Below, piece by piece: positions 1 to 10,224 of a stretch of DNA of 44,337 nucleotides. Under the pieces are notes generated by a model, which worked only from the letters and a program-made list of their open reading frames with translations, did not search any database and was not told the origin of the DNA. The DNA is taken from the IMG/VR virus record IMGVR_UViG_3300030090_001109, positions 1 to 44,337 of that record, one strand, 5' to 3'. Every line of letters starts with the position of its first letter. Position 1 is the stretch's first letter. The position numbers were made by a program, and so were the translations under genes. Origin of the DNA: a virus.

Positions 1-77
1 TTGTGTCCAAACTACATTGCAGATAGTTTGAACCTCTGTAGGTTCATTAGTTATGTCTGAGTCTGGATGTAATACAT
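1..77. repeat. 77-bp exact repeat, terminal copy
   Basis: Bases 1-77 are identical to 42904-42980; the first mismatch is at base 78 (g here, a there). A 77-base exact match beginning at base 1 is what a de Bruijn assembler run with k = 77 leaves at a branch point, so this is probably a contig junction rather than a biological terminal repeat. Confidence 0.85.
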
Positions 78-204
78 GTCTATGAAAAGATCTTGTAAGT
101 TCTTTGCCATCTTTTTTGATGACTGTTGCTTTACGTACTTGTACGTGTTTGTGTTGACCGACAACTTCTATCTTGTCGTATTCTAGTGATTCTGATAATG
201 CCAT
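1..204 (-). CDS. Small hypothetical protein, copy A (3' end cut by window edge)
   Basis: The frame starts at the ATG at 204 and is still open at base 1, giving 68 residues beginning MALSESLEYDKIEVVG. It closely matches the 87-residue protein at 42844-43107; the last 77 bases are identical in DNA. The missing C-terminus would therefore be the same about 19 residues seen there, if the two ends of the window are joined. It lies directly downstream of a tail fibre gene, as does its counterpart, so fibre plus small protein looks like a fixed pair. Function is unknown. A fibre-associated virion protein or assembly factor is possible but inferred only from position. Confidence 0.75.
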   Translation of the reverse strand, partial: MALSESLEYDKIEVVGQHKHVQVRKATVIKKDGKELTRSFHRHVLHPDSDITNEPTEVQTICNVVWTQ

Positions 205-216
205 AATTATTTTTAG

Positions 217-1869
217 TTATACTTGATAGCTTCCAGCCATCATCATTTTGCTGTTGTTTGCTAAATTGTTTGCTACTGTTAGATTTACAGCGTGTCCACT
301 ACTATCAGGAAATAAGTACAAATATATTCGATTAGCGTTAGCCTCGACATATCCAACAGGACTGTCTGTTCCGTTATACCCTTGAAGAGTATCCATGTAT
401 CCAAATGATACACAACCAAAAGCAGGTCCTTGACCAGTATTAGATACAGGAGTATAAGGTAATCCATCAACAAACAAAATTCCAGAACCGTTAGAGTTAA
501 CTACATTAATTCTTAAATATATTTGAAAATGAACTACTCGACCAACTTTTGTATATTGACCTTGTTGGTCGTAATAAGTAATATTAGGAGAACTACTTGT
601 CATGTTAAAAGAAGGTGTAAACGAGCCTTCTTCATAGTCGTCGAGTAACTCATTTGTAGCACCACTAGCATCACCTGTAGCACTAAAGTCAATACCATGA
701 CCAGATGCAAAGGATAAGTTTCCATTAACTACGTCTAGGTTTCCATTAGCTTGAATTTTAAGTTTTTCACTTGGAGTAGATGTATCACCACCTGTATAAA
801 AACCCATATGGTCAGTGGTATGGTCATAAATAACTTTTCCAGCGTAAGAACCTGCGTCACTACCACTATAAAGGTGACTATCTGTAAAATATAATCTTCC
901 AGTACCATTGTTAGCAGATCTTATTTCTATAGCACATGCATCTCCAGAACCAGTATTTGCTACTGTTAATTTTCTAGATGTAAACGGTGCTTCTTGGTCA
1001 GTATTAACTAGAAGTTGTGAACCATTATAAATTAAATCAGACTCTGCTTCTAAAGTATTAGCAGTATTAGAACCAGTAATAACTTTATTATTTGCGTTGT
1101 TGTTTATTGTTGTACCAGATACAGTCTCAAACGTAGGATCTGCTCCGTTGTTTGCACGTAGAAACTTACCATTGTTAGATGATGTACCGTGTGGTAGTTT
1201 GGCTAGTGTTACTGCTTCGTCAGCTATATTAGCTGTTCCAACAGCATTAGCTGCTAATTTAGCATTAGTAACTACACCACTATTTATTTTATCTGTGGTA
1301 ACTGCATTAGTAGCTAGTTTAGCTTCTGTAACTGCACCATTAGCTATAGTCAAAGACGTAGATCCAGTTACATCACCAGTATGTGTAGCGTTGGTAGTCT
1401 TGGCTGTGTTTGCTGCTATAGATGCTACAACAGAGTTAGCTAATTTGTCGTTGTTTACTGCATCATCTGCTAGTTTAGCTGTAGTTACACCACCGTCTGC
1501 TAACGCACCAGTAATATATAGTATACCGTTCATAGCAGCGTGACTGGTACACTGATAGTATAGGACATCAGGAGCATCATGTTGTACTTCTACAATGACT
1601 GTACCACTACCAGCGTTGTTAGTTACGCCAGTGTTGTATGCAGTACCGCTTGCTCCAGATGTGCTTTGTATACGTATAGGATGACCGCCTGAGCCATTCT
1701 CAAATCTATACGTTTTACCTCTTGTAAGGTAAAGGGTAGGGTTGTTGACAGTGCCATTTAACCCTTCTCCTTGAAATGTGTAGGCACTAGAACCGCTAGC
1801 ACCTATTGTAAAGACATGATCCAGAGCTATCTCATCTAGACCAGCCTTATTTATTTGTGTTAAAGCCAT
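217..1869 (-). CDS. Tail fibre / receptor-binding protein with cupredoxin-like N-terminus
   Basis: 550 residues. Residues about 20-122 look like a cupredoxin-type beta-sandwich: GHPIRI contains His63, and the loop YYQCTSHAAM contains Cys107, His110 and Met113, the four residue types of a type 1 copper site. Residues about 124-235 hold low-complexity VTTAKLAD-type repeats and an IAANTAKTTNATHTGDVTG module also present in the long fibre. After a variable middle, LDDYEEGSFTP (about residue 405) opens a C-terminal beta-rich tip, probably the receptor-binding part. It sits downstream of the main fibre and an 84-residue protein. The fibre role comes from position and repeat type; copper binding is inference. 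A divergent version of the second half is at 43165-44337. Confidence 0.8.
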   Translation of the reverse strand: MALTQINKAGLDEIALDHVFTIGASGSSAYTFQGEGLNGTVNNPTLYLTRGKTYRFENGSGGHPIRIQSTSGASGTAYNTGVTNNAGSGTVIVEVQHDAPDVLYYQCTSHAAMNGILYITGALADGGVTTAKLADDAVNNDKLANSVVASIAANTAKTTNATHTGDVTGSTSLTIANGAVTEAKLATNAVTTDKINSGVVTNAKLAANAVGTANIADEAVTLAKLPHGTSSNNGKFLRANNGADPTFETVSGTTINNNANNKVITGSNTANTLEAESDLIYNGSQLLVNTDQEAPFTSRKLTVANTGSGDACAIEIRSANNGTGRLYFTDSHLYSGSDAGSYAGKVIYDHTTDHMGFYTGGDTSTPSEKLKIQANGNLDVVNGNLSFASGHGIDFSATGDASGATNELLDDYEEGSFTPSFNMTSSSPNITYYDQQGQYTKVGRVVHFQIYLRINVVNSNGSGILFVDGLPYTPVSNTGQGPAFGCVSFGYMDTLQGYNGTDSPVGYVEANANRIYLYLFPDSSGHAVNLTVANNLANNSKMMMAGSYQV

Positions 1870-2124
1870 TTAACCTCCGTAGATGGTTTTACCTTTAACT
1901 ATTGCTGCATCTATTGCTGTAAAATCTTCTGTAGTCCAGATAGATGTTTTCTCATCTAACTTTTTGTATGCTTTAATAATTTCAAGATGTTCTACGTTAC
2001 GTTTAACTTTTTCTTTCCATTGATTATCTGTTTCTTCTTCATCTTTAGTACCATTAATTACAGTAACACTATCGCCAGCAGCTTTAAAAATTGCTGCTAT
2101 TTCTTCGGTTGTAAATTCTTCCAT
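1870..2124 (-). CDS. Hypothetical 84-residue protein between two fibre genes
   Basis: MEEFTTEEIAAIFKAAGDSV opens a mostly charged, helical protein of 84 residues with no signal peptide, membrane segment or motif I recognise. The stop of the long fibre gene (2125) is directly adjacent to its ATG, and its own stop abuts the start of the cupredoxin fibre (1869), so all three are translated from one message. Small helical proteins in such positions can be fibre chaperones or adaptors, but nothing in the sequence proves that here. Confidence 0.75.
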   Translation of the reverse strand: MEEFTTEEIAAIFKAAGDSVTVINGTKDEEETDNQWKEKVKRNVEHLEIIKAYKKLDEKTSIWTTEDFTAIDAAIVKGKTIYGG

Positions 2125-5100
2125 TTATTTGCCCTCCAAGGCTGTGACTTTTGCTGATAACTCTTTGACTGCGTTAACTAATGCCCATATAATCGGATCA
2201 CTATTAACAGTCTTTGTTCCTTTTTCACTTACACTAATACACTCAGGTAAAATCTTTTCTATTTCTTGTGCAATAACACCTGTTTGAATTTTACCTTCTT
2301 TACCTTTACCAATAACAACTTGATTAGGACTGTCAGCTAGTGGGAACTGACTCATGTCAATTTCATCTTCTGTTCTATATTCAAAATTAGCTACTCTTAG
2401 TTGATCTATTTCAGCAAGACCCTTCGTGCTATTAGTAATATTTTTCTTTAATCTTTCATCAGATGTTGTTGACCAATAACCACTATTGTTTCCTTGATAA
2501 CAAGCACCACTACTATTACCATGAATCCAAACTGCGGAATTACCTGGGCCTTGAGAACCTCTTGCTATAAAAAGTTCATTACTAAAATTACCTTGATTTC
2601 TTCCAGCGTAAAAACCTAAAAAGACATTTTGATAACCTGTTGTAATTTGACTTCCACATTCGTAACCTATTCCAGTATTATAGTAACCAGTTGTAAGTGC
2701 TGGCATTCCATCTGCACCTACCATCACATTGATTCGGCCAGTTGTACAAGAATTTAAAGTATTTTTACCAATTCCAACATTAGCATCACCTGTTGTGTTG
2801 TTCTGTAAGCATTGGAAACCTATACCAACGTTAGCGTGATGTTGAGTTTGTCTTAAAGCTCGATATCCAACAGCAGTATTATAATGAGTTGTTGTGTTTG
2901 CTGATAAAGCTGATCTACCTACAGCAGTGTTAGATACTCCAGTCGTGTTAGCATCTAAAGCATCACAACCTACGGCTGTATTGTCAGTTCCAGTTGTGTT
3001 TGCTGCTAAAGCACTTTTTCCAACAGCAGTGCCCTGTGCTCCAGTTGTGTTTTGTGTTAATGCTGAAGTTCCAACAGCTACGTTTGAAGCTCCAGAAGTA
3101 TTACTTCTTAGAGAATTAGACCCAATACCAGTATTGTTATGTGTTGTATTGGCATGTAAAGAAAAATGCCCTATTGCAACATTATGAGTACCAGTTTGGT
3201 TTCCACCAAGCGAACCATCACCTATCATTACGTTAGCTGCTCCAGTGGTTATAGCATCACCAGCTTGCCAACCTACAGCAGTGTTATAACTACCAGTTGC
3301 AGAAGCTAAAGCCTGATAACCAACTGCTGTAGTTTGAAGTACACCACTTGTAACACTTCCTAAAGCGTCATATCCTACAGCAGTCAATGCAGATGATGTA
3401 GTACAGGCATCTAAAGCTCCAGAACCTAGAGCAGTGTTATAAGCTCCAGTTGTGTTTAGTACTAAAGCATTTTTTCCTATAGCAGTATTATTGCTTGCCG
3501 TAGTGTTGTTTGCTAATGCACTTTCACCCAAGGCTGTGTTTTGTCCTCCTGTGGTGTTATCCAACATTGAGTAAGCACCTATAGAGACATTTTCAGTTCC
3601 AGTTGTATTTGCACCTAATGCAGCAAAGCCTACGGCAGTGTTGTTAGCAGCAGTGGTGTTATCATCTAAAGCTGCTCTTCCGAAAGCTGTGTTGTTATAC
3701 CCCGTAGTATTTGCATACAAAGCCGCAGCACCCATAGCAGTATTATCATAACCAGTAGTAGTAGAATATAAAGCACTACCTCCAACAGCTATGTTTCGAT
3801 CTCCAGTAGTAATACTCAATCCAGTATTTTTACCAAATAAAGTATTACTTACTGCATCTGTACCTGAGAAATTTGATCCAGCTCCATCACCGCCTACAGT
3901 GTTACCTTGTCCGTCACTTGTTACACCAGCAGAAAAAGCATTTGTAGAAGCTGCTGTAACACGTCCCTGAGCGTCTACAGTAATCGCTGGGATGGCTGTG
4001 GCTGAACCATAGCTACCAGCTGTTACAGACGTATTAGCGAGCTTTGCAGCAGTCACTGCGTCATCTGCTATTTTAGCTGTAGTTACATTTGCATCTACTA
4101 TCGAAGCTGTAACAACTGCACTACTTGCAAGTTTAGCTGCTGTAACTGCGTCATCTGCAATCTTTGCTGTAGTTACAGCTCCAGAAGCAATCGTTAAAGA
4201 TGTAGCTCCTGTAACATCTCCTGTGTGCGTAGCGTTAGTTGTCTTAGCTGTGTTAGCTGCAATTTCTGAGTTAATAGAGTTTGCAAGTTTATCTGTTGTA
4301 ACTGCATCATCTGCAATCTTAGCTGTAGTTACGTTTGCATCTGTAATCTTTGCAGTTGTAACTGATCCGTTCTGTAGTATGGCTGTTGTAACTGTGTTGT
4401 CGCTAGGTGTACCTATTCCGACTGTTGATCCGATGACAGTAACGAAAATACTAGCACCATTAGCAGGGGCGGACCCAAAGATAATGTCATTGCCAACAAG
4501 AACGTATCCCTCGCTTGGCTGGCTTGATCCAGCGTTAGGTTTCTGAATGACTCCATCGACACTAACAAGTAACTGTTGTGCATCAGGTGGTGCATTACTA
4601 ATTGTAAATCTATAAGCTGTTCCATTTGCTGTTGCACTACCTCCACCTGTACTTGATGAGCTAGATATTGTAGATATAAAGAAATTACCAATTGCAGATG
4701 ACTCTTCCCAGGCAGAGTTTTGACTAGAGTAAACCATAAGTTTACTGTTAGTTGTGTCGTACCATAAGTCACCACCATCTAGAGAAGATGTAGGTGCAGA
4801 AGAAGACACTCTGTATCTGTTTGAAAATGAGTTTACTGTTGCACTGATAGCTGCAATATCCGCAGCACTAGCTAATTGTTTGTGGAATGTATATGTATGT
4901 AATGTTGTTGTAGTCTGAACCTGTAGTCCACTGCTTGCAGCTAGACTAGTATTACGTAGTGTTGTTGGAAACCCAGTTATAGTTACTGTGTTACCTGTGC
5001 CAGCACCGTTAGCTATGGTTGCTACACCAGAATTGTTTATAGTAATTGCACTTCCACTACTTACTTGTGATATAGACACAACAGTACCAGCACCGTTACT

Positions 5101-6402
5101 GGGGTCTGGGTTTGTAGCAGGGAAACTTGTTTCGTCAGCAATAGCTACAAAACCACCAAGAGCATTAGTAACTGCAAGTATCTGATCGTTTACAGCTTTT
5201 GATGTAGGTATACGAGTATCGCTAGATGTTAAAGTTGTTTCAAGTGTTATACCATCAAGCTGATTTAGCTCTGCTGTAGTTGCTGTCAGTGCTGTAGAAC
5301 TTGCTAGGTTTGACGCAGTTGTTGACTGCATACCAGCTAGTGTTGAAAGCTCACTGTCAGCTATCTTGTCAGTTGTAACAGCATTGCTTGCTAGTTTAGC
5401 TGTTGTAATATTAGCGTCTGCTATTTTTGCAGTAGTTACCTGATTATTACCTATATGTGCTGTATCAATAGATCCGTCAACGTAATGCTCAGAGTCTATA
5501 GAGTCGTCAGCTATCTTAGTACCATTAACTGCATCAGCTGCTATTTTTGCTGTTGTCACATTTGCATCTACAATTTTAGCAGTTGTTATCTGTGCATCAG
5601 CTATATGTGCAGTGTCGATAGACCCATCAACATAGTGTTCTGAGTTAATCTGGTCATCAGCTATCTTAGCTCCAGTTACTGCGTCAGATGCTAATTTAGC
5701 TGTTGTTACATTACTGTCAGCTATCTTTGCTGTAGTAACTTGACTGTTACCTATATGAGCTGTATCAATACTACCGTCTACATAATGTTCAGAGTCTATA
5801 CTGTCATCTGCTATCTTCGTACCGTTGACTGCATCAGCTGCTATTTTATCTGTAGTGACAACACCAGTAGCTAATTTTGTAGTAATGATTGTACTATTAG
5901 CTAATTTTGCAGCAGTCACCGCACTGTCAGCTATGTCTGTTGTAGCTATTGTGCCATCTAATATTTTATCGCTTGTTATTGCACCTGTATCTATTTGCTC
6001 CGCTAATACAGGATTATTTTGTAATTCGTGTATAGCATATAATGCTTGTTCTGTATTAGAGTTTAAATCAATAGCTCTTATAGACGAACCAGCTGCATAT
6101 ACAGCTTTAGGATCATCATCACCTGTAGATTTACCAACAGTTGTCTGTCTATATACTCTTACTAATACTCCTGATTTAGGTGCACCAGTAGTTTCTTGTA
6201 CAGAACTATCTATACTTGTATTGTTAAAAGTTATTTTGGTGGGATTGCTTGCAGTATCAACTGCATATTTAGTTGTCGCTTGTGTCACTCCGTTAAGAGC
6301 AACTTTTACATCTTCAGTTTGTAAGACAGGGAAAGTGAACGTAAATTCCAAATCGGAACCATTAGCCGCACCTCCACCGTTGTCGGTGTATGTAATTGGC
6401 AT
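2125..6402 (-). CDS. Long tail fibre: T7-type N-terminus, repeats, S74 self-cleaving chaperone
   Basis: 1425 residues. Residues 1 to about 130 (MPITYTDNGGGAANGSDLEF, then VRVYRQTT and IRAIDLN) match the T7 gp17 N-terminal domain that anchors a fibre to the tail. Residues about 140-365 and 690-800 are VTTAKIAD-type repeats, including three copies of HYVDGSIDTAHI. Residues about 845-1270 hold about 25 repeats of the form NTAVGxxAL-xNTTG, similar to the beta-roll heads of trimeric adhesins. The C-terminus is a Peptidase_S74 intramolecular chaperone: SDERLK gives Ser1314 and Lys1319, with the spacing of the autocleavage dyad of phage endosialidases, followed by a short heptad coiled coil. Mature fibres are therefore expected to lose roughly the last 110 residues. 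Confidence 0.93.
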   Translation of the reverse strand: MPITYTDNGGGAANGSDLEFTFTFPVLQTEDVKVALNGVTQATTKYAVDTASNPTKITFNNTSIDSSVQETTGAPKSGVLVRVYRQTTVGKSTGDDDPKAVYAAGSSIRAIDLNSNTEQALYAIHELQNNPVLAEQIDTGAITSDKILDGTIATTDIADSAVTAAKLANSTIITTKLATGVVTTDKIAADAVNGTKIADDSIDSEHYVDGSIDTAHIGNSQVTTAKIADSNVTTAKLASDAVTGAKIADDQINSEHYVDGSIDTAHIADAQITTAKIVDANVTTAKIAADAVNGTKIADDSIDSEHYVDGSIDTAHIGNNQVTTAKIADANITTAKLASNAVTTDKIADSELSTLAGMQSTTASNLASSTALTATTAELNQLDGITLETTLTSSDTRIPTSKAVNDQILAVTNALGGFVAIADETSFPATNPDPSNGAGTVVSISQVSSGSAITINNSGVATIANGAGTGNTVTITGFPTTLRNTSLAASSGLQVQTTTTLHTYTFHKQLASAADIAAISATVNSFSNRYRVSSSAPTSSLDGGDLWYDTTNSKLMVYSSQNSAWEESSAIGNFFISTISSSSSTGGGSATANGTAYRFTISNAPPDAQQLLVSVDGVIQKPNAGSSQPSEGYVLVGNDIIFGSAPANGASIFVTVIGSTVGIGTPSDNTVTTAILQNGSVTTAKITDANVTTAKIADDAVTTDKLANSINSEIAANTAKTTNATHTGDVTGATSLTIASGAVTTAKIADDAVTAAKLASSAVVTASIVDANVTTAKIADDAVTAAKLANTSVTAGSYGSATAIPAITVDAQGRVTAASTNAFSAGVTSDGQGNTVGGDGAGSNFSGTDAVSNTLFGKNTGLSITTGDRNIAVGGSALYSTTTGYDNTAMGAAALYANTTGYNNTAFGRAALDDNTTAANNTAVGFAALGANTTGTENVSIGAYSMLDNTTGGQNTALGESALANNTTASNNTAIGKNALVLNTTGAYNTALGSGALDACTTSSALTAVGYDALGSVTSGVLQTTAVGYQALASATGSYNTAVGWQAGDAITTGAANVMIGDGSLGGNQTGTHNVAIGHFSLHANTTHNNTGIGSNSLRSNTSGASNVAVGTSALTQNTTGAQGTAVGKSALAANTTGTDNTAVGCDALDANTTGVSNTAVGRSALSANTTTHYNTAVGYRALRQTQHHANVGIGFQCLQNNTTGDANVGIGKNTLNSCTTGRINVMVGADGMPALTTGYYNTGIGYECGSQITTGYQNVFLGFYAGRNQGNFSNELFIARGSQGPGNSAVWIHGNSSGACYQGNNSGYWSTTSDERLKKNITNSTKGLAEIDQLRVANFEYRTEDEIDMSQFPLADSPNQVVIGKGKEGKIQTGVIAQEIEKILPECISVSEKGTKTVNSDPIIWALVNAVKELSAKVTALEGK

Positions 6403-6432
6403 TTTCTCTTAAGAGTTATATTTTTAGGCGGA

Positions 6433-9400
6433 TTATTTATTACGTAGATTTAAAATTGCTTCTTTACTTTTTATTCTGTAATTACCAGTTTTCTTTAATG
6501 TTTTTAAATTATCTATTCTTCTTTCATCTCTTTCTTTAATTAACTGTTTAACTTCTGGATGGTTACGTATTTTATTAAATGCTTTTCTTTTTGCTATTTG
6601 GAAAATTCTTTTTATTTCAGCGTTATGAACATATGCTTTCATTGGATCTCTACCACGATTGCCATTGTTCATATCAAACATCATTTGATTTAAAGAATTT
6701 ATTATTTTTGGATTATCAGCTAACTCATTAAGTTGTGCTTCTATATTTTGATCACCTATAGCTTTAGCAAATAAAGATCTAACTGTTGCATTTTTACTAA
6801 AATCTATACCTTCGTATGAATATGTTGTTGTTCTTAAATCATATCCACTATCAAATAACAGCTTTCTACCTTTACTGTAATCTAAATTTACTGTAAAAGG
6901 ACTAAACATATTAAATAAACGTGTAGGGAAGTCCCAGTTTCTTATTGGGTTACCTGTAAGAGTGTCATATTTTGTAGGTAATTCAAATGCTGCTACACCC
7001 TCTAGATATAAGTTTCTATTTCTAAACGACTGTAATAGACCAGAGTTAATCTCTTTCATGTATGGATTAAATACTTTACCTAATTCATTTCTAAGAGATG
7101 ATAATGGAATTGTATTATTAGCAATACTTGCAATAATTCTTTCCATAGAACCTGGTTTACCAGCAAATAAATCTACAAATTGTTGCATACTTGCAAGATA
7201 TGACTTACTTGACAAACCTTGCATGATAACTATTGATAGTTTTCTGTATTGTTCTTCTGTCCACTCAGGACCCATTTGTTCATAATGATCACCAATATCA
7301 CCAATAGTAGAAAGTATTAGGTTAAATGGTTCAAATGCATCATATCCTACCCACACATTTCCTATTTTTATACTTCTTGGCCTCCAACCAGCATCAATCC
7401 AGGTCTGTCTTTTCTGCCTATCAGCTGGTCCGTTACCAGTTAGCCCACCATTAACATAGTGCATATTTGCTAACAGTATTAAACTACTACCAATAGCTAT
7501 TCTACCTTGTCTTAATGCCTTTGCATTTGCTAAATCTTGTGCATTTCTAATACCATATATAGCTAAATCACTTAAATTATCTGGTGTAGCCTTCATTATA
7601 TCTCTAGACTCTTTTACAAGTCTATTAAATAATGGTGTATGTTTTGCAGTTAATGCTAAACCGTTCATACCAGTTCTAGCAAATAACAAGAATGGTTTTG
7701 TCCAGGGACTTGATTCAAATGCTGCATCTAATTTTGCAGAAAAACCTTGCAATTCATTTGTTAATGTTGCCTCTTTTTTTGCATATAAAGCTGCTTCATC
7801 AATGATATTGCCATCACCATCCATGATTTGTTTATAAAACCTTTCTTGTGCTTCCTTTAACATCTGTGGTGATATTTCTGTAACCTTACCAGCATTAAAA
7901 AGATCCATTGCTTCACGCATTGCTCTTTCTTTTGCAGTAGCTCTAGCTAATATCAATCCAAATGCATCGTCAGTTGCACCCATTATTTTTGTAGAATAGG
8001 TTAAAAACTTATTATCATTGAGTGCTCTTGTACCATTAGCAATATGAAATGCTAATTTATCACCATCTGTAGCTCTACCACTGTTTTCTATCCAGTCAGT
8101 GTACATAGCCCACTGTTCATCACCTTTTGTAAATTGGTTAAATCTTGTTTTTACAGTTGCTATATCACCAGACCAATAACCATTGAGGTTATGTCTAAAT
8201 AGTTCCCAGGCTTCTGGTATAGATTCTCTCATAGCATTCATGGCTGCCATAGATGCTCTTAATGTTGCACCATCACCACGTATACCAGCACCGACTGCCA
8301 TTGATAAAGGACGTAAAAATGTAGCTGCACCAGTACCCATAATTGCTCTCATAGGAGTTTTAGGACCACTAAGTACACTATTAACCATTACCTTACCTAA
8401 ACCTTTGACTATCAATCCTTGCTCAGTCTTACCTTTTATTTTACCGCCTCTAAATTTTTTTCTAATATAATTATCGTAATCATTAAGCGTATGTATTTCA
8501 CCTGTAAATGATATGGCTTCCTGTATTGCTTTAAACAAATCATCATTGTCGCTTGTACCAGCAATCTCATAAGCTAATTTGTGTGCTGCTTTAGATTCAG
8601 CCATTTGTTTATTAACAGCTTCAAATACTTCAGCTTTAGACTCTTTTGTAAATACTTTTCCAGCTTTAAAATCAGAAAACTTTTTAGAATGAGTCATTTT
8701 TGATAATTTAATTTGCGTTAAACCAGCAATAACTTTGTCATATGTTGCTTTAGCTGGACCATCTACATCAGTAAGATTTGCATAATCATATAATTCTCTA
8801 TTTGTAATACCAGAATCCCTTATTTCTTTTAGTAAAGATCCTATAACTAAATCAGCAGCTGCAACATTTTTAGGGTCCCATACTGCGAACTCATCAGGTG
8901 TTCCTGTATTAACAGTTGTTTTACCACGATTTAATAGGTCCCAAAACTCATCAGCTGTAAGCTCACTAGTATTTCTACCTTCCATTATTTGTTGTGCTAA
9001 TTCAACAGAGTCTTGCCATACTTTATGCAATGGAATATTTTTTGCTCTTGCAGCAGCAACTTCTTCTTTTACTCTTGCATCACTCATATAAACTTTCATA
9101 AGTTTGACAAGTTCTGCCTCTGCCATTTCACTTGTACGTTTCATACGATCTAGTGAAACTGGTGTTGTTACAGAGTCAGTAGAACCACCTTCTGCACCAT
9201 ATTCTGTTCTTATTCTTTTTAGCTGTTGTTTTACATTATATAAAGGACCAGTGGATGTAGGTGCAGCCTGTGTAGGACTTGCAACATTTTTATTTTTATA
9301 TGCACCAAATCCTGGTAATTGTAGCTGTTCTATTCCTTTTTCTGCTATTTGTGCCTGTACACTTTCGTTTCTAGCTAATACTTTAGACAACTCTTGTTCA

Positions 9401-10200
9401 TCAATAATATAATCTTCAGTATTAAATAACTCTTTTTGTACAACACTTAATTCGTTTGCTGGTACTTTTCTAACACCTCTTTTTAGTGCCATGCCAGCAG
9501 CATCAAACAATATTCCAATACCCATACCTTCTACAACATTTTTCAATGTTTTCATAGCAGGGTGGTCAGTATCTTTTGTAGAAAAGGGTGTATCTAGTAA
9601 TCCAAAATTATCTCTTAACACAGCTAGACCATTGTCATCTTGTGAGTACCGTGATACTAAATCTGACGTAGCACCTATTGCTGCACCTCTAACTAAACTA
9701 CCAGCTACAGTTGTAGCAGCTCCTATACCAGCAGCTTTCATTGCTGGAATTATACCAACTGCTAACGATCCAAAATGAACAAGTCCTCGTAAGGCTCCTC
9801 CCCACCATGTTTTGGTTTCTATTGGATTTTCATCATTTACAAATGCATCATCCCATTCTGGCTTATAACCTTCCTCGGTTTGCATTTCTTCTTCCATTTC
9901 GCCACTGAACATATCAATAGCTCTTTCTGGAAGTGTTACTAGAGAAGAAGCTGTGTCTTGTAAACCACCACCTATTGCAGATGTAACTTCTTTAGCAAAA
10001 CCTCTTACACCACCAAAACCTTCTCTATTTCTAGGATCTTCAGCATCAGCAGCAATTCTTTCTTCTTCCTCTAGTTGTTGAGCTTCCATTTGTTGTCTCA
10101 ACTGTTCTTTTCTTTCTTCTTCTTCTCGTGACTCACGGATTTCTTCTGAAAAATCCTCAAATCCTGTATCAAAAGAATCAAAATTCATATTTGAATTCAT
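6433..10200 (-). CDS. Internal virion protein D-like (T7 gp16 position), DNA-ejection core
   Basis: 1255 residues, close to the length of T7 gp16 (about 1300), and last in the order gp13-14-15-16 before the fibre. The first 60 residues are acidic and coiled-coil-like (many E/R/Q); residues about 140-180 form an alanine/glycine-rich hydrophobic stretch ([20 protein letters not shown]) that could enter a membrane. The rest is mixed helical sequence. I see no lytic transglycosylase motif of the kind T7 gp16 carries at its N-terminus, so wall digestion during entry is not evident. Assignment is mainly by size and synteny. The start ATG at 10200 is followed by another in-frame ATG four codons later. 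Confidence 0.8.
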   Translation of the reverse strand: MNSNMNFDSFDTGFEDFSEEIRESREEEERKEQLRQQMEAQQLEEEERIAADAEDPRNREGFGGVRGFAKEVTSAIGGGLQDTASSLVTLPERAIDMFSGEMEEEMQTEEGYKPEWDDAFVNDENPIETKTWWGGALRGLVHFGSLAVGIIPAMKAAGIGAATTVAGSLVRGAAIGATSDLVSRYSQDDNGLAVLRDNFGLLDTPFSTKDTDHPAMKTLKNVVEGMGIGILFDAAGMALKRGVRKVPANELSVVQKELFNTEDYIIDEQELSKVLARNESVQAQIAEKGIEQLQLPGFGAYKNKNVASPTQAAPTSTGPLYNVKQQLKRIRTEYGAEGGSTDSVTTPVSLDRMKRTSEMAEAELVKLMKVYMSDARVKEEVAAARAKNIPLHKVWQDSVELAQQIMEGRNTSELTADEFWDLLNRGKTTVNTGTPDEFAVWDPKNVAAADLVIGSLLKEIRDSGITNRELYDYANLTDVDGPAKATYDKVIAGLTQIKLSKMTHSKKFSDFKAGKVFTKESKAEVFEAVNKQMAESKAAHKLAYEIAGTSDNDDLFKAIQEAISFTGEIHTLNDYDNYIRKKFRGGKIKGKTEQGLIVKGLGKVMVNSVLSGPKTPMRAIMGTGAATFLRPLSMAVGAGIRGDGATLRASMAAMNAMRESIPEAWELFRHNLNGYWSGDIATVKTRFNQFTKGDEQWAMYTDWIENSGRATDGDKLAFHIANGTRALNDNKFLTYSTKIMGATDDAFGLILARATAKERAMREAMDLFNAGKVTEISPQMLKEAQERFYKQIMDGDGNIIDEAALYAKKEATLTNELQGFSAKLDAAFESSPWTKPFLLFARTGMNGLALTAKHTPLFNRLVKESRDIMKATPDNLSDLAIYGIRNAQDLANAKALRQGRIAIGSSLILLANMHYVNGGLTGNGPADRQKRQTWIDAGWRPRSIKIGNVWVGYDAFEPFNLILSTIGDIGDHYEQMGPEWTEEQYRKLSIVIMQGLSSKSYLASMQQFVDLFAGKPGSMERIIASIANNTIPLSSLRNELGKVFNPYMKEINSGLLQSFRNRNLYLEGVAAFELPTKYDTLTGNPIRNWDFPTRLFNMFSPFTVNLDYSKGRKLLFDSGYDLRTTTYSYEGIDFSKNATVRSLFAKAIGDQNIEAQLNELADNPKIINSLNQMMFDMNNGNRGRDPMKAYVHNAEIKRIFQIAKRKAFNKIRNHPEVKQLIKERDERRIDNLKTLKKTGNYRIKSKEAILNLRNK

Positions 10201-10224
10201 TTCATTACCTTAGTAATTACATTG

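Noticed and set aside
1-77. Biological terminal repeat of the phage
   Set aside because: The repeat lies inside a coding gene, occurs between fibre and lysis genes rather than next to terminase/early genes, and has the length of an assembler k-mer.
2894-3187. Plus-strand ORFs opposite the fibre, internal protein and other genes
   Set aside because: All are antisense shadows of repeat-rich or AT-rich minus-strand genes; Val/Ala/Ser-rich translations come from the fibre repeats.
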